Origin: Billgrantia campisalis
Lineage (GTDB): Bacteria; Pseudomonadota; Gammaproteobacteria; Pseudomonadales; Halomonadaceae
Direction: 5' to 3'
DNA: 64,000 nucleotides
Assembly: GCF_022341425.1 (NCBI RefSeq)
Contig: NZ_JABFUC010000010.1
Span: 62,001 to 126,000 of the forward strand
Shown: positions 20,045-28,095 of the stretch, piece by piece
Layout of the letters: every line of letters begins with the position of its first letter
Position numbering within the stretch: the first letter of the stretch is position 1
The notes under the pieces: model-generated
Told to the model about the DNA's origin: nothing
Seen by the model: the letters and a program-made list of their open reading frames with translations, nothing else
Database searches by the model: none
Program-made: the position numbers and the translations under genes

Positions 20045-21607
20045 TCAGTCGTCGCCGACCGTCAGCCCGGGGCCGGCTGCTGAGGCTGCGGAGAGGGGGG
20101 CGCTGCGGCCGACCTGCTGTCGGCGCGCTTCCATGCGGGACAGGAAGACCCCCATGATGCGGTCGTAGAGGCGCCGGCCGAGCAGGGCGTCCTCGATGCC
20201 GGCGTCGACGTTGGGGTTGTCGTTGACCTCGATCACCACCGTCCGGTCGCCGGCCTGCTTGAGGTCCACCCCGTAGAAGCCGTTGCCGATCAGCCGGCAT
20301 GCCCGGAGGGCGGCCTTGAGCACCGCCGGGGGCACCTCGTCCGGGTCGTGGGTGGTGAAACTACCGCTCTTCACGCGTGTGCCGGAGTGATCGTAGATCT
20401 GCCAGTGGCCGCGAGCCATGTAGTAGCGGCTGGCGAACACCACCTGGCCATCCAGCACGCCGATCCGCCAGTCATAGTCGGTGGGCAGCCACTCCTGCAC
20501 CAGCAGCAGGGCGGAGGCCGCGAAGAGCCGTGCCGCCTCGCGCTCCAGCTCTTCGACCGAATTGACCTTGACCACGCCGCGGGAGAAGGCGCCGTCGGGT
20601 ATCTTGAGCACCAGCGGGAAGCTCAGCGTGTCGAGGCGTTCGCCGAGACGGCCACGGTCGCTGCGCTTGAGCAGCCTCCCCTCCGGCGCGGCTACCCCCC
20701 GCGCCCGCAGCAGGGCATGCAGGTAGACCTTGTTGGTGCAGCGCAGGATGTCCTGGGGCGCATCGATCACCACCAGCCCCTGGTGTTCGGCCAGCCGCGC
20801 CATGCGCCAGGTGTGGTGGTTCAGGGCCGTGGTCTCGCGGATGAACAGGCCGTCGAACTCGGCGAGCCGCCCGGCGTCCCGGCGCGTGATCAGCGAGACG
20901 TCGATGCCAAGCCGCCGGCCGGCGCGGATGAAGGCCCTAAGGGCGCCGCGGTTGCTGGGGGGCATGGCCTCCTTCGGGTCGACCAGGATGGCGAGGTCGT
21001 AGCGGTAGCGGCGGCGCGCCTTGGGCGTGCGCCATACCTGGCGCGAATGGCGGTTCAGCGCGCTGGCGAACAGATCCTGTTCGTCGCTGCCGAGGTCGCG
21101 CAGCCGCAGCGGCTTGAGGCGTGCCAGTCGCCACCGCTCATGGCGGCGGTGGAAGCGGGCCTCCAGCAGCGGGCAGGGCAGGCGTTCGAAGAGCCTGCTG
21201 GCCAGCTTGGCCAGCTTGGGTTCGTGGCACTCGCCGAACAGCACCCGCAGGGTCAGGCTGTCGCCGCTCAGCGAGCCGTCGCGGGCCAGCTCGCCGAGCA
21301 GCGGGGCCAGGGTATCGAGCTCCAGGTCGATCAGCGCCTTGCGCGACAGGGCGTTGAGGGTTTCCACCGCGGGCAGGACCCGCTGGCCGCGGGCCTCGGC
21401 CAGCAGCGACACGTAGTAGCCGCTGCCCAGGTAGTCGAGGTCACTGCTCAGGTTGATGATGCGGGTGGCGTGATGCTGGCTGGCGTCGGCGCTGGTGCGG
21501 TGGCGGCGGTCGAGGGACAGGAAATCGTCGACGCCGACCAGGTCCTCGCTGGGGGAGTAGGGTCGCCAGTCGTCGAGTCGGTCGACGACGATGCGCAATG
21601 GACACAT
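20045..21607 (-). CDS. RLAN-domain RimK-like ATP-grasp ligase
   Basis: A 520-aa protein with an N-terminal RLAN-type domain (~1-200, starting LRIVVDRLDDWRPYSPSEDLVGVDDFL) joined to a RimK-like ATP-grasp domain (~290-490). The ATP-grasp shows ATP-binding VLKIPDGAFSRGVVKV, acidic metal residues in YGVDLKQ and the terminal VIEVNDNPNVDAGIED. Such enzymes form amide or peptide bonds using ATP and a carboxylate. The family is known from predicted peptide-tagging neighbourhoods with a GNAT fused to a C39-like peptidase. Here a GNAT gene is divergent at 21776 but no peptidase is present. Substrate unknown. Confidence 0.82.
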   Translation of the reverse strand: MCPLRIVVDRLDDWRPYSPSEDLVGVDDFLSLDRRHRTSADASQHHATRIINLSSDLDYLGSGYYVSLLAEARGQRVLPAVETLNALSRKALIDLELDTLAPLLGELARDGSLSGDSLTLRVLFGECHEPKLAKLASRLFERLPCPLLEARFHRRHERWRLARLKPLRLRDLGSDEQDLFASALNRHSRQVWRTPKARRRYRYDLAILVDPKEAMPPSNRGALRAFIRAGRRLGIDVSLITRRDAGRLAEFDGLFIRETTALNHHTWRMARLAEHQGLVVIDAPQDILRCTNKVYLHALLRARGVAAPEGRLLKRSDRGRLGERLDTLSFPLVLKIPDGAFSRGVVKVNSVEELEREAARLFAASALLLVQEWLPTDYDWRIGVLDGQVVFASRYYMARGHWQIYDHSGTRVKSGSFTTHDPDEVPPAVLKAALRACRLIGNGFYGVDLKQAGDRTVVIEVNDNPNVDAGIEDALLGRRLYDRIMGVFLSRMEARRQQVGRSAPLSAASAAGPGLTVGDD

Positions 21608-21693
21608 GGGCGTGTTTCCTGCCGGAAAGAGGGAGAGGTGACCACGCGCCCAGCATGCCCTTGAGCACCGCAGTGGACAAGCCGAGTAAAGCT

Positions 21694-21706
21694 TGAAAAT
21701 ATTTCA
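21694..21706. promoter_or_regulatory. AT-rich inverted repeat between ATP-grasp and GNAT genes
   Basis: TGAAA-ATA-TTTCA in the most AT-rich part of the 168-bp divergent intergenic region. It could be a shared operator or part of a promoter; there is no direct evidence for either. Confidence 0.3.
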
Positions 21707-21775
21707 CTCACCATCGCGCTGACAGGCGTGATGCAGATGGTCACAATCCGCTTCGGATAACCGGGAAGACACGAC

Positions 21776-22249
21776 ATGACCATCACGCTGCGCCAGGCGC
21801 TGGCCACGGATCTGGACGCCCTTGTGCGCCTCGAGCAGCTCGCCTTCGAGGGCGATCGTTTCAGCCGCCGGCAGCTGTGGCACCTGCTCAACCGCGCCAA
21901 TGCCCTGACCCTGCTGGCCGAGGATGAGGTGGGGCGGGTGCTGGGCTACGGCGTGCTGCTGTTTCGCCGCAGCAGCCGCCGGGTTCGCCTCTACTCCTTC
22001 TGCGTGCACCCCGAGGCCCGCGGGCTGGGGCTGGGGCGCGAGCTGCTGCTGGCCCTGGAAGCCCGCGCCCGACAGCGAGGCGGCGAGCGGCTGGGCCTGG
22101 AAGTGCGGGCCGATAACCGTATTGCGCTGAAGCTCTATCGGCGCATGGGCTTTCGCCTGGTGCGCTGGCTGGCCGACTACTACGCCGATGGCTGTGCCGG
22201 CTGGGAGATGGAAAAGCCACTTGAGCCGGCGTGCGGGGAGGGCGGGTGA
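21776..22249 (+). CDS. GNAT family N-acetyltransferase, RimI-like
   Basis: A 157-aa single-domain acetyltransferase. The acetyl-CoA binding motif A is visible as FCVHPEARGLGLGRELL (residues ~75-91), followed by EVRADNRIALKLYRRMGF, the RimI-like motif B. The N-terminal phrase EQLAFEGDRFSRRQLWHLL resembles the GNAT half of GNAT/C39-peptidase fusions that accompany RLAN ATP-grasp genes, but the protein stops after the GNAT domain. It is divergent from the ATP-grasp gene, with yajQ 64 bp downstream. Substrate unknown; ribosomal-protein acetylation is an alternative. Confidence 0.82.
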   Translation: MTITLRQALATDLDALVRLEQLAFEGDRFSRRQLWHLLNRANALTLLAEDEVGRVLGYGVLLFRRSSRRVRLYSFCVHPEARGLGLGRELLLALEARARQRGGERLGLEVRADNRIALKLYRRMGFRLVRWLADYYADGCAGWEMEKPLEPACGEGG

Positions 22250-22313
22250 ATTCAGAGGCTGCTAGAATGCGGCCTTTCCACCCACTTTGTTCATCGACCA
22301 GCGGGACTTGACC

Positions 22314-22799
22314 ATGCCTTCCTTCGATATCGTCTCCGAATTCGACAAGCACGAAGCCAGCAACGCCGTGGACCAGGCCAACCGCGAGATCCAGGGGCGT
22401 TTCGATTTCAAGGGCGTCACGGCGAGCCTGGAGCTCAGCGGCGAGACCGTGCAGCTCGAGGCCGAGGTCGACTTCCAGCTCAAGCAGATGCTCGATGTGC
22501 TGCGCAACAAGCTGATCAGCCGCGGCATCGACCCGCGCTGCATGGACGTGCAGGAGCCCGTGCTCTCCGGGGTGCGCGCCCGCCAGGAGGTGATCCTCAA
22601 GCAGGGGCTGGAGCAGAAGGAGGCCAAGGACATCGTCAAGCGGATCAAGGAGACCAAGGCCAAGGTCCAGGCCCAGATCCAGGGTGACAAGGTCCGCGTC
22701 ACCGGCAAGAAGCGCGACGATCTACAGCAGATCATGGCATTGCTCAGAGGCGAGAATGGCCCCGACCTGGCGCTGCAGTTCGATAACTTCCGGGACTGA
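22314..22799 (+). CDS. yajQ: YajQ family nucleotide-binding protein
   Basis: A 161-aa protein of the YajQ/UPF0234 family, members of which bind cyclic-di-GMP in Xanthomonas and Pseudomonas and act through transcription factors. The family N-terminus MPSFDIVSEFDKHEASNAVDQANREI is complete and the repeat ending VRVTGKKRDDLQQIMALL is present. ATG 22314 is chosen on this; the frame opens at 22287. Cellular target not inferable. Confidence 0.95.
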   Translation: MPSFDIVSEFDKHEASNAVDQANREIQGRFDFKGVTASLELSGETVQLEAEVDFQLKQMLDVLRNKLISRGIDPRCMDVQEPVLSGVRARQEVILKQGLEQKEAKDIVKRIKETKAKVQAQIQGDKVRVTGKKRDDLQQIMALLRGENGPDLALQFDNFRD

Positions 22800-22897
22800 G
22801 CGATAGCCTTGGCGTCGTCGTTGCGGTGCCGCCACCCATCGATTGACGACCGTATTGCAGCGCGGTCTGATACAGGTCAAGTAACGGCTCAGGCGGC

Positions 22898-22925
22898 CTT
22901 GAAATCTTCTCGTCCGCCACCAACT
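22898..22925 (+). promoter_or_regulatory. putative sigma-32 promoter of hsp20
   Basis: A perfect -35 CTTGAAA (22898-22904), 13 nt, then CACCAACT (22918-22925), matching five of seven defined positions of CCCCATnT. It would give a leader of about 75 nt to the ATG at 23009. Confidence 0.5.
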
Positions 22926-23008
22926 CTGTTTAGGCCAAGGGGCAACCCGACGGCACGGGATATTCCGATTTGCTTCACATCTTGAAGTGATCGAACAGGA
23001 GGTGGCGT

Positions 23009-23548
23009 ATGAATCTGCAGAAATTCTCACCCTGGAACTGGTTCAAGAGCGAAGGCGCCGACGCCCCCGCCCCCGCGGCCACCACTCCGGCCGAGCCGCG
23101 CCGCGGCGAGCTCTCGCCGCTGATCGGCATGCACCAGGAGCTGGACCGCTGGATGGACGGCGTCATGCGCCAGTTCGGCATGCCGTCCCTGGAGGGCCGC
23201 TTCGGCGACATGCCCGGCATGCTGCGTCCGCAGCTGGATATCGCCGAGCGCGACGACGAATATGTGATCAGCGTCGAAGTGCCCGGCGTCGAGGAGAAGG
23301 ACATCAGCCTGACCCTGGACGACCACCGCCTGGTAATCGAGGGGGAAAAGCGCCAGGAGAGTGCCTCCGGGGACGATCGCTACCAGCGCGTCGAGCGCGC
23401 CTACGGCAGCTTCCGGCGTGTGCTCGACCTGCCCGCCGACGCCAAGGCGGAGGAGATCAAGGCCTCCTTCGCCAACGGTGTGCTGAAAGTCAGCGTGCCC
23501 CGCAGCGGCGAGGCCAAGGCGACACGCCGGCAGATCCCCATCCAGTGA
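23009..23548 (+). CDS. Hsp20/alpha-crystallin small heat-shock protein
   Basis: An ATP-independent holdase chaperone (179 aa). The alpha-crystallin domain runs ~75-165 (RPQLDIAERDDEYVISVEVPGVEEKDISL ... YGSFRRVLDLPADA), with the A-x-x-x-N-G-V-L motif ASFANGVLKVSVP near its end. A proline/alanine-rich N-terminal arm (~20-35) precedes it. The ATG has an ideal AGGAGGTG site. It is monocistronic: its own putative heat-shock promoter and a strong terminator at 23567. It resembles the Hsp17/IbpA class A family rather than any specific named member. Confidence 0.94.
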   Translation: MNLQKFSPWNWFKSEGADAPAPAATTPAEPRRGELSPLIGMHQELDRWMDGVMRQFGMPSLEGRFGDMPGMLRPQLDIAERDDEYVISVEVPGVEEKDISLTLDDHRLVIEGEKRQESASGDDRYQRVERAYGSFRRVLDLPADAKAEEIKASFANGVLKVSVPRSGEAKATRRQIPIQ

Positions 23549-23566
23549 CCGCGGACCTGGCTGCCC

Positions 23567-23600
23567 GACGAGCCCGCCCCCTGGCGGGCTCGTCTTTTTT
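23567..23600 (+). terminator. rho-independent terminator after hsp20
   Basis: Perfect 12-bp stem GACGAGCCCGCC / GGCGGGCTCGTC with a 4-nt loop, then a run of Ts to 23600. Confidence 0.92.
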
Positions 23601-23705
23601 CAGGGGGTGAACGGGATCATAGCCACAGCCGATTGGCGAAGAAGCAGCCCATGGGTTTCAATGAGAAGCAACGCGCAAGACATCCCGAGCTTCCGGAGGG
23701 AGTGC

Positions 23706-24113
23706 ATGCCGTCGCTTCGCCGCGCCGCCTATATTGCCCTGGCCTGGTTCAGCTTTGCCCTGGGAGTCATCGGTGTCTTCGTGCCGCTGATGCCGACCAC
23801 CTGCTTCATGCTGCTGGCGGTGTGGGCCGCCTCGCGCGGCTCGCCCCGCTTTGCGCTGTGGATTCGTGAGCATCCGCGGTTCGGCCCCGCAGTGGTCGCC
23901 TGGGAGGGCGAGAGGGCGATACCGCGCCAGGCCAAGTGGGTGGCCCTGCTGATGCTGGGCTTCTCGATTACGGTGCTCGCCCTGACCCTGAGCCTGGGAT
24001 GGGTCAAACTGGCCCTGATTCTCGGCCTGATGCTGCTGGGGCTGTGGATCGTCACGCGCCCGGAGCCCCGGCACGCGGCGGGTGTGACCGCCACTCGCCT
24101 GCTGCGCCGCTGA
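23706..24113 (+). CDS. ybaN: YbaN/DUF454 family inner-membrane protein
   Basis: A 135-aa hydrophobic protein of the DUF454 family. The signature is FSFALGVIGVFVPLMPTTCFMLLAVWAASRGSPRF (GxxGxxxPLxPTTxF), with two later TM helices (~80-115). ATG 23706 has GGAGGGAG immediately upstream; the open frame begins at 23607 but is not family-like. Function of the family is not established. Confidence 0.9.
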   Translation: MPSLRRAAYIALAWFSFALGVIGVFVPLMPTTCFMLLAVWAASRGSPRFALWIREHPRFGPAVVAWEGERAIPRQAKWVALLMLGFSITVLALTLSLGWVKLALILGLMLLGLWIVTRPEPRHAAGVTATRLLRR

Positions 24114-24182
24114 CTGCCCTTTGAGGTTCCGGGGGCGGCGGCCGTACAATGAGCGTCGATTCCCGACAGGAGCCTGATTGCG

Positions 24183-26816
24183 ATGTCCGACCCCAAGCCG
24201 ACCTATCTGCGTGACTATCGGCCCCCGGCCTACCGCGTGACCCACACCGAGCTGACCTTCGACCTCGACCCGGCCGCCACCCGGGTCAAGGCGCGCCTGC
24301 ACCTGGAGCGTCACCCGGAACGCGAATCGGGCCTGCCGCTGACGCTGGACGGTGAGCGGCTTGTGCTCAAGGCCATCGCCATCGATGGCCAGCCGCTGGA
24401 GGAAGACGAGTACGCCCTGACCGAGGATGGCCTGACCGTTCACCGCGTGCCGGAGCGCTTCCTGCTCGATACCGAGGTGGAGATCGCACCCGAGGCCAAT
24501 ACCGCCCTGGAGGGGCTCTACCAGTCGGGCGGCATGTACTGCACCCAGTGCGAGGCCGAGGGCTTCCGGCGCATCACCTACTACCCCGACCGCCCCGACG
24601 TCATGGCCACCTTCGCGACGACCGTGATCGGCGACGCCAAGCGCGAGCCGGTGCTGCTCTCCAACGGTAACCCGGTGGAGCGGGGCGAGCTGCCGGGCGG
24701 TCGCCACTTCGTCACCTGGGAAGACCCCCATCCCAAGCCCTGCTACCTGTTTGCCCTGGTGGCCGGCGACCTCGAGAAGGTGGAGGACCGTTTCACCACC
24801 ATGAGCGGGCGCGAGGTCACCCTGCAGATCTGGGTGGAAGCCGAAAACCTCGGCAAGACCGACCACGCCATGGCCTCGCTCAAGCGCGCCATGACCTGGG
24901 ACGAGCAGACCTACGGGCGCGAGTACGACCTCGACCGGTTCATGATCGTCGCGGTCAACGACTTCAACATGGGCGCCATGGAGAACAAGGGGCTCAACAT
25001 CTTCAACTCGGCGGCGGTGCTGACCCATCCTCACACCGCCACCGATGCCGCCTTCCAGCGGGTCGAGGGCATCGTCGCCCACGAGTACTTCCACAACTGG
25101 TCGGGCAACCGGGTGACCTGCCGCGACTGGTTCCAGCTCTCCCTCAAGGAGGGCTTCACGGTGTTTCGCGACCAGTGCTTCTCTGCCGACACCAACTCGG
25201 CCCCGGTCAAACGCATCGAGGACGTGTCCTTCTTCCGCACCGCCCAGTTCGCCGAGGATGCCGGCCCCACCGCCCATCCGATCCGTCCCGACCACTATAT
25301 CGAGATCACCAACTTTTACACCCTGACCATCTACGAGAAGGGCGCCGAGGTGGTGCGCATGCTGCGCAACTTGGTGGGCTGGGAGGCCTTCCGCCGCGGC
25401 AGCGATCGCTACTTCGAACGTTTCGACGGCCAGGCGGTGACCATCGAGGACTTCGTCGGCTGCATGGAGGAGGCATCCGGCCAGGACCTGTCCCAGTTCA
25501 TGCGCTGGTACTCCCAGGCCGGTACCCCGGAGATCGACGCCCACGGCGAGTACGACTACGCCAACGCCGAGTACCGTCTCATCTTGCGTCAGCGCACCCC
25601 GGCCACGCCGGACCAGCCCGATAAATTGCCGCTGCATATTCCGATTCGCCTGGGGCTGGTGGGGACCAAGTCGGGCCGCGACCTGCCGCTGACCCTGGAC
25701 GGTGAGTCGTTGGGTACCGACGCGGTGATTCACCTGCGCGAGGACGAGCAGGAGTTCGTCTTCACCGAGGTCAGCGAGGCGCCGGTACCGTCGCTGGCGC
25801 GCGGTTTCTCGGCCCCGGTCAAGCTGCGCTTCCCCTACGGCCGCGAGGACCTGGCCTTCCTGCTAGCCAATGACTCCGACGGCTTCAATCGCTGGGACGC
25901 CGGTCAGCGGCTGGCGATGCTGGCGCTGGACGACCTCATCGCCGCGCACCGCAACGGCGTCGAGAAGGTCATGGATAGTCGGGTGGTGGAGGCCTTCCGC
26001 ACCCTGCTGAGCCAAGACAGCGATGACAAGGCGGTGCTCGCCGAGATGCTGACGCTGCCCTCGGAGGCCTATATCGCCGAGCAGCAGCCGCTGGTGGACG
26101 TGGACGCCATCCACGCTGCGCGCACCTTCGTCAAGCAGTCCCTGGCGATGGCCCTGCGCGACGAGTTCCTGGCCGTCTTCGAGGCCAATCGCTCCGAGGC
26201 CCCTTACGCGCCCGAACCCGAGCAGATCGCCGCGCGCAGCCTGAAGAACGTGGCGCTGTCGTATCTGATGGCCATCGAGGATGAGGAGGGGATCGAGCTG
26301 GTGCAGCGGCAGTTCGCCGCGGATCACAACATGACCGACGTGCGCCACGCCCTGACGCTGCTGGTGCACAGCTCCCGGGACGACCTGGCCGAACCGGCGC
26401 TGCGCCGTTTCGGCGAGAAGTGGGCCCACGACCCGCTGGTCATGGATCAGTGGTTCAGCATCCAGGTGACGCGCCCCCAGCCGGATGCCCTGGAGCGGGT
26501 CAAGTTCCTGATGGAACACCCGGCCTTCTCGCTCAAGAACCCCAACAAGGTACGCGCCCTGATCGGCGCCTTCGCCGGCCAGAACCGGGTCAACTTCCAT
26601 CGCGCCGACGGCGAGGGCTATCGGCTGCTGGCCGACGTGGTGATCGAGCTCAACCGCCTCAACCCGGAGATCGCCGCGCGCATCATCACCCCCTTGACGC
26701 GCTGGCAGCGTTTCGACGAGGCCCGCCAGGCGCTGATGAAGGCAGAGCTGGAGCGCATCCGCGCCGAGGAGCTCTCGCCGAATGTGTATGAAGTTGTTCA
26801 AAAGGCCCTGGCCTAG
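24183..26816 (+). CDS. pepN: aminopeptidase N
   Basis: M1-family zinc aminopeptidase (877 aa) that trims N-terminal residues from peptides in the cytoplasm. The exopeptidase motif GAMEN and the zinc site HEYFHNWSGNRVTCRDWFQLSLKEG (HExxH-x18-E) are intact, as is the C-terminal DUF3458 alpha-solenoid. Start ATG at 24183 with AGGAG upstream. Full length for the gammaproteobacterial PepN subfamily. Confidence 0.97.
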   Translation: MSDPKPTYLRDYRPPAYRVTHTELTFDLDPAATRVKARLHLERHPERESGLPLTLDGERLVLKAIAIDGQPLEEDEYALTEDGLTVHRVPERFLLDTEVEIAPEANTALEGLYQSGGMYCTQCEAEGFRRITYYPDRPDVMATFATTVIGDAKREPVLLSNGNPVERGELPGGRHFVTWEDPHPKPCYLFALVAGDLEKVEDRFTTMSGREVTLQIWVEAENLGKTDHAMASLKRAMTWDEQTYGREYDLDRFMIVAVNDFNMGAMENKGLNIFNSAAVLTHPHTATDAAFQRVEGIVAHEYFHNWSGNRVTCRDWFQLSLKEGFTVFRDQCFSADTNSAPVKRIEDVSFFRTAQFAEDAGPTAHPIRPDHYIEITNFYTLTIYEKGAEVVRMLRNLVGWEAFRRGSDRYFERFDGQAVTIEDFVGCMEEASGQDLSQFMRWYSQAGTPEIDAHGEYDYANAEYRLILRQRTPATPDQPDKLPLHIPIRLGLVGTKSGRDLPLTLDGESLGTDAVIHLREDEQEFVFTEVSEAPVPSLARGFSAPVKLRFPYGREDLAFLLANDSDGFNRWDAGQRLAMLALDDLIAAHRNGVEKVMDSRVVEAFRTLLSQDSDDKAVLAEMLTLPSEAYIAEQQPLVDVDAIHAARTFVKQSLAMALRDEFLAVFEANRSEAPYAPEPEQIAARSLKNVALSYLMAIEDEEGIELVQRQFAADHNMTDVRHALTLLVHSSRDDLAEPALRRFGEKWAHDPLVMDQWFSIQVTRPQPDALERVKFLMEHPAFSLKNPNKVRALIGAFAGQNRVNFHRADGEGYRLLADVVIELNRLNPEIAARIITPLTRWQRFDEARQALMKAELERIRAEELSPNVYEVVQKALA

Positions 26817-26970
26817 GGAAGGGTAATTTCCTGCTGCGCTCGATAGCCTGGCCGCCGGCGGTGCCGGTGCGCCGGCCCGGTCGTCTCCTCATGTAGCGGG
26901 CTACACTCCGGCAGCTGCGCTCCGGCGGCGGCCAGCCTCTCATCGCTCGCGACGTAAATTCCTCCTTCCC
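26817..26970. repeat. long imperfect inverted repeat downstream of pepN
   Basis: The pepN-side arm (from 26817, GGAAGGGTAATTTCC...CTGGCCGCCGGCGG) is an imperfect inverted copy of the distal arm ending at 26970 (...CGGCGGCCAGCC...AAATTCCTCCTTCCC). The centre is TGTAGC-GG-GCTACA (26892-26905). The whole ~150 bp could fold as one long hairpin. No coding potential seen. Confidence 0.65.
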
Positions 26971-26976
26971 TGTTTC

Positions 26977-27003
26977 AAAAAAGTGCCGCCTTAGAGGCGG
27001 CAC
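26977..27003 (-). terminator. terminator of the DUF1538/PII/CBS operon
   Basis: On the minus strand GTGCCGCCT-CTA-AGGCGGCAC is followed by TTTTTT. It lies 19 bp after the stop of the last gene in the minus-strand operon. Confidence 0.9.
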
Positions 27004-27021
27004 GATGCTTCAGGGACTGGA

Positions 27022-27309
27022 TCAATTAATGAGCCAGCTTAGCACCGTCACTCCCAGCAGCGCCCAGATCAGCCCGCCGATCAGGCGGCGGCGCAGCAGC
27101 GCGCGCAGGGCGAGATAGAGCAGCCACAGGCCCAGCAGCAGCACCAGCAGGCTGATCAGCGAAGGCGAGATGCCCAGCGACTCGGCGAGACCGTCCAGGA
27201 AGCCCTCGGCGGCATCGCCGAGATTGCGGAAGAGCTGGATCAGCAGGTCCACGACGAAGCGGATGATCTCGCCGAGGGTAGCGCCAAGCCAGGTGAAGAA
27301 TTCCTGCAT
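27022..27309 (-). CDS. small hypothetical membrane protein
   Basis: 95 aa with an amphipathic/hydrophobic N-terminal stretch (IIRFVVDLLIQLFRNL) and two predicted TM segments near 50-68 and 77-93, separated by an arginine-rich turn (RALLRRRL). I do not recognise the family. It is the last gene of the DUF1538-PII-CBS operon, 18 bp after the CBS gene and just before the operon's terminator, which suggests a related membrane role. Confidence 0.7.
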   Translation of the reverse strand: MQEFFTWLGATLGEIIRFVVDLLIQLFRNLGDAAEGFLDGLAESLGISPSLISLLVLLLGLWLLYLALRALLRRRLIGGLIWALLGVTVLSWLIN

Positions 27310-27327
27310 GCGAGGGCCCCGGCCGCG

Positions 27328-27714
27328 TTATTCGATCATGTCGAGCACAGTGCCGACGATGTCGTCCATGGTGACCAGGCCCAGTAGTTCGTTGTCGTGC
27401 AGCACCAGCACCCGCTTGACCACGCTGTCGGTCATCAGGCGTGCCACGTGGCGCACGTCGAGCGACTCGCCGACGCCGATGGCCGGCTTGGCGCAGACGT
27501 CGTAGACATTGATCAGGTCGATATCGCCGGCTTCGGCGACGATGGTCTTGAGGATATTGGTGTAGGTGATCAGGCCCCAGGCGTCATGGGGGTCCTGACG
27601 CTCGACCACCAGGTTCTTGAGGCCGTGCTGCTTCATCAGCCCCAGGGCTTCGCGAAGGGTGGCGAAGGGGGAAACGGTGACCACGTCCCGCGTCATGATG
27701 TCCTTGACCAGCAT
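27328..27714 (-). CDS. CBS-domain pair protein
   Basis: 128 aa made almost wholly of two CBS domains: CBS1 (~1-60, VKDIMTRDVVTVSPFATLREALGLM) and CBS2 (~72-128, ARLMTDSVVKRVLVLHDNELLGLVTMDDIVGTVLDMI). Such pairs bind adenine nucleotides and gate partner enzymes or transporters. Here the likely partner is the DUF1538 membrane protein two genes upstream. No catalytic domain is attached. Confidence 0.88.
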   Translation of the reverse strand: MLVKDIMTRDVVTVSPFATLREALGLMKQHGLKNLVVERQDPHDAWGLITYTNILKTIVAEAGDIDLINVYDVCAKPAIGVGESLDVRHVARLMTDSVVKRVLVLHDNELLGLVTMDDIVGTVLDMIE

Positions 27715-27738
27715 ATCTCTACTCCGTCATTAAGAGAG

Positions 27739-28089
27739 TCAGACGTCGTGCCTGAGGCGCTCCTCGAAGCGCTTGACCTGCGCCATGTCGATACCGCCGA
27801 GGTGCTCCACGGGCAGCGTCATGACCAGGCCCTTGGAGTCGTCCCCGGTGGGGTTGACGATATGGCGAATCGCCTTGAGCACCTTGAGCGACAGCCCCTT
27901 CTCCAGGGTCATCAGCAGCACGCTCTGGCTGCCCTCGTAGGTGAGGCCGAAGAAGGTCTTCTTGCGCTCGCCGCCGATGCCGCGCCCGCTCATCAGGGTC
28001 ATGCCGACGGCGCCGGCCTCGGTAGCGGCATCGATGCACTCCTGCTCCATGTCTTCCGGCACGATGGCCACCAGCAGGGAGAACTTCAT
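27739..28089 (-). CDS. PII-like signalling protein
   Basis: 116 aa with the PII-type fold pattern (MKFSLLVAIVPEDMEQECIDAATEAGAVGMTLMSGRGIGGERKKTFFG). It is not a canonical GlnB/GlnK: the T-loop tyrosine region and the C-terminal B/C-loop signatures are not recognisable, and the segment NPTGDDSKGLVMTLPVEHLGG is distinctive. PII-like proteins usually sense nucleotides or small molecules and regulate adjacent transporters. It lies 6 bp downstream of the DUF1538 gene, arguing for control of that protein. Ligand unknown. Confidence 0.82.
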   Translation of the reverse strand: MKFSLLVAIVPEDMEQECIDAATEAGAVGMTLMSGRGIGGERKKTFFGLTYEGSQSVLLMTLEKGLSLKVLKAIRHIVNPTGDDSKGLVMTLPVEHLGGIDMAQVKRFEERLRHDV

Positions 28090-28095
28090 GGACGG

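Noticed and set aside
23658..25733. 691-codon open frame opposite pepN and ybaN
   Set aside because: Covers two genes with clear family motifs on the plus strand.
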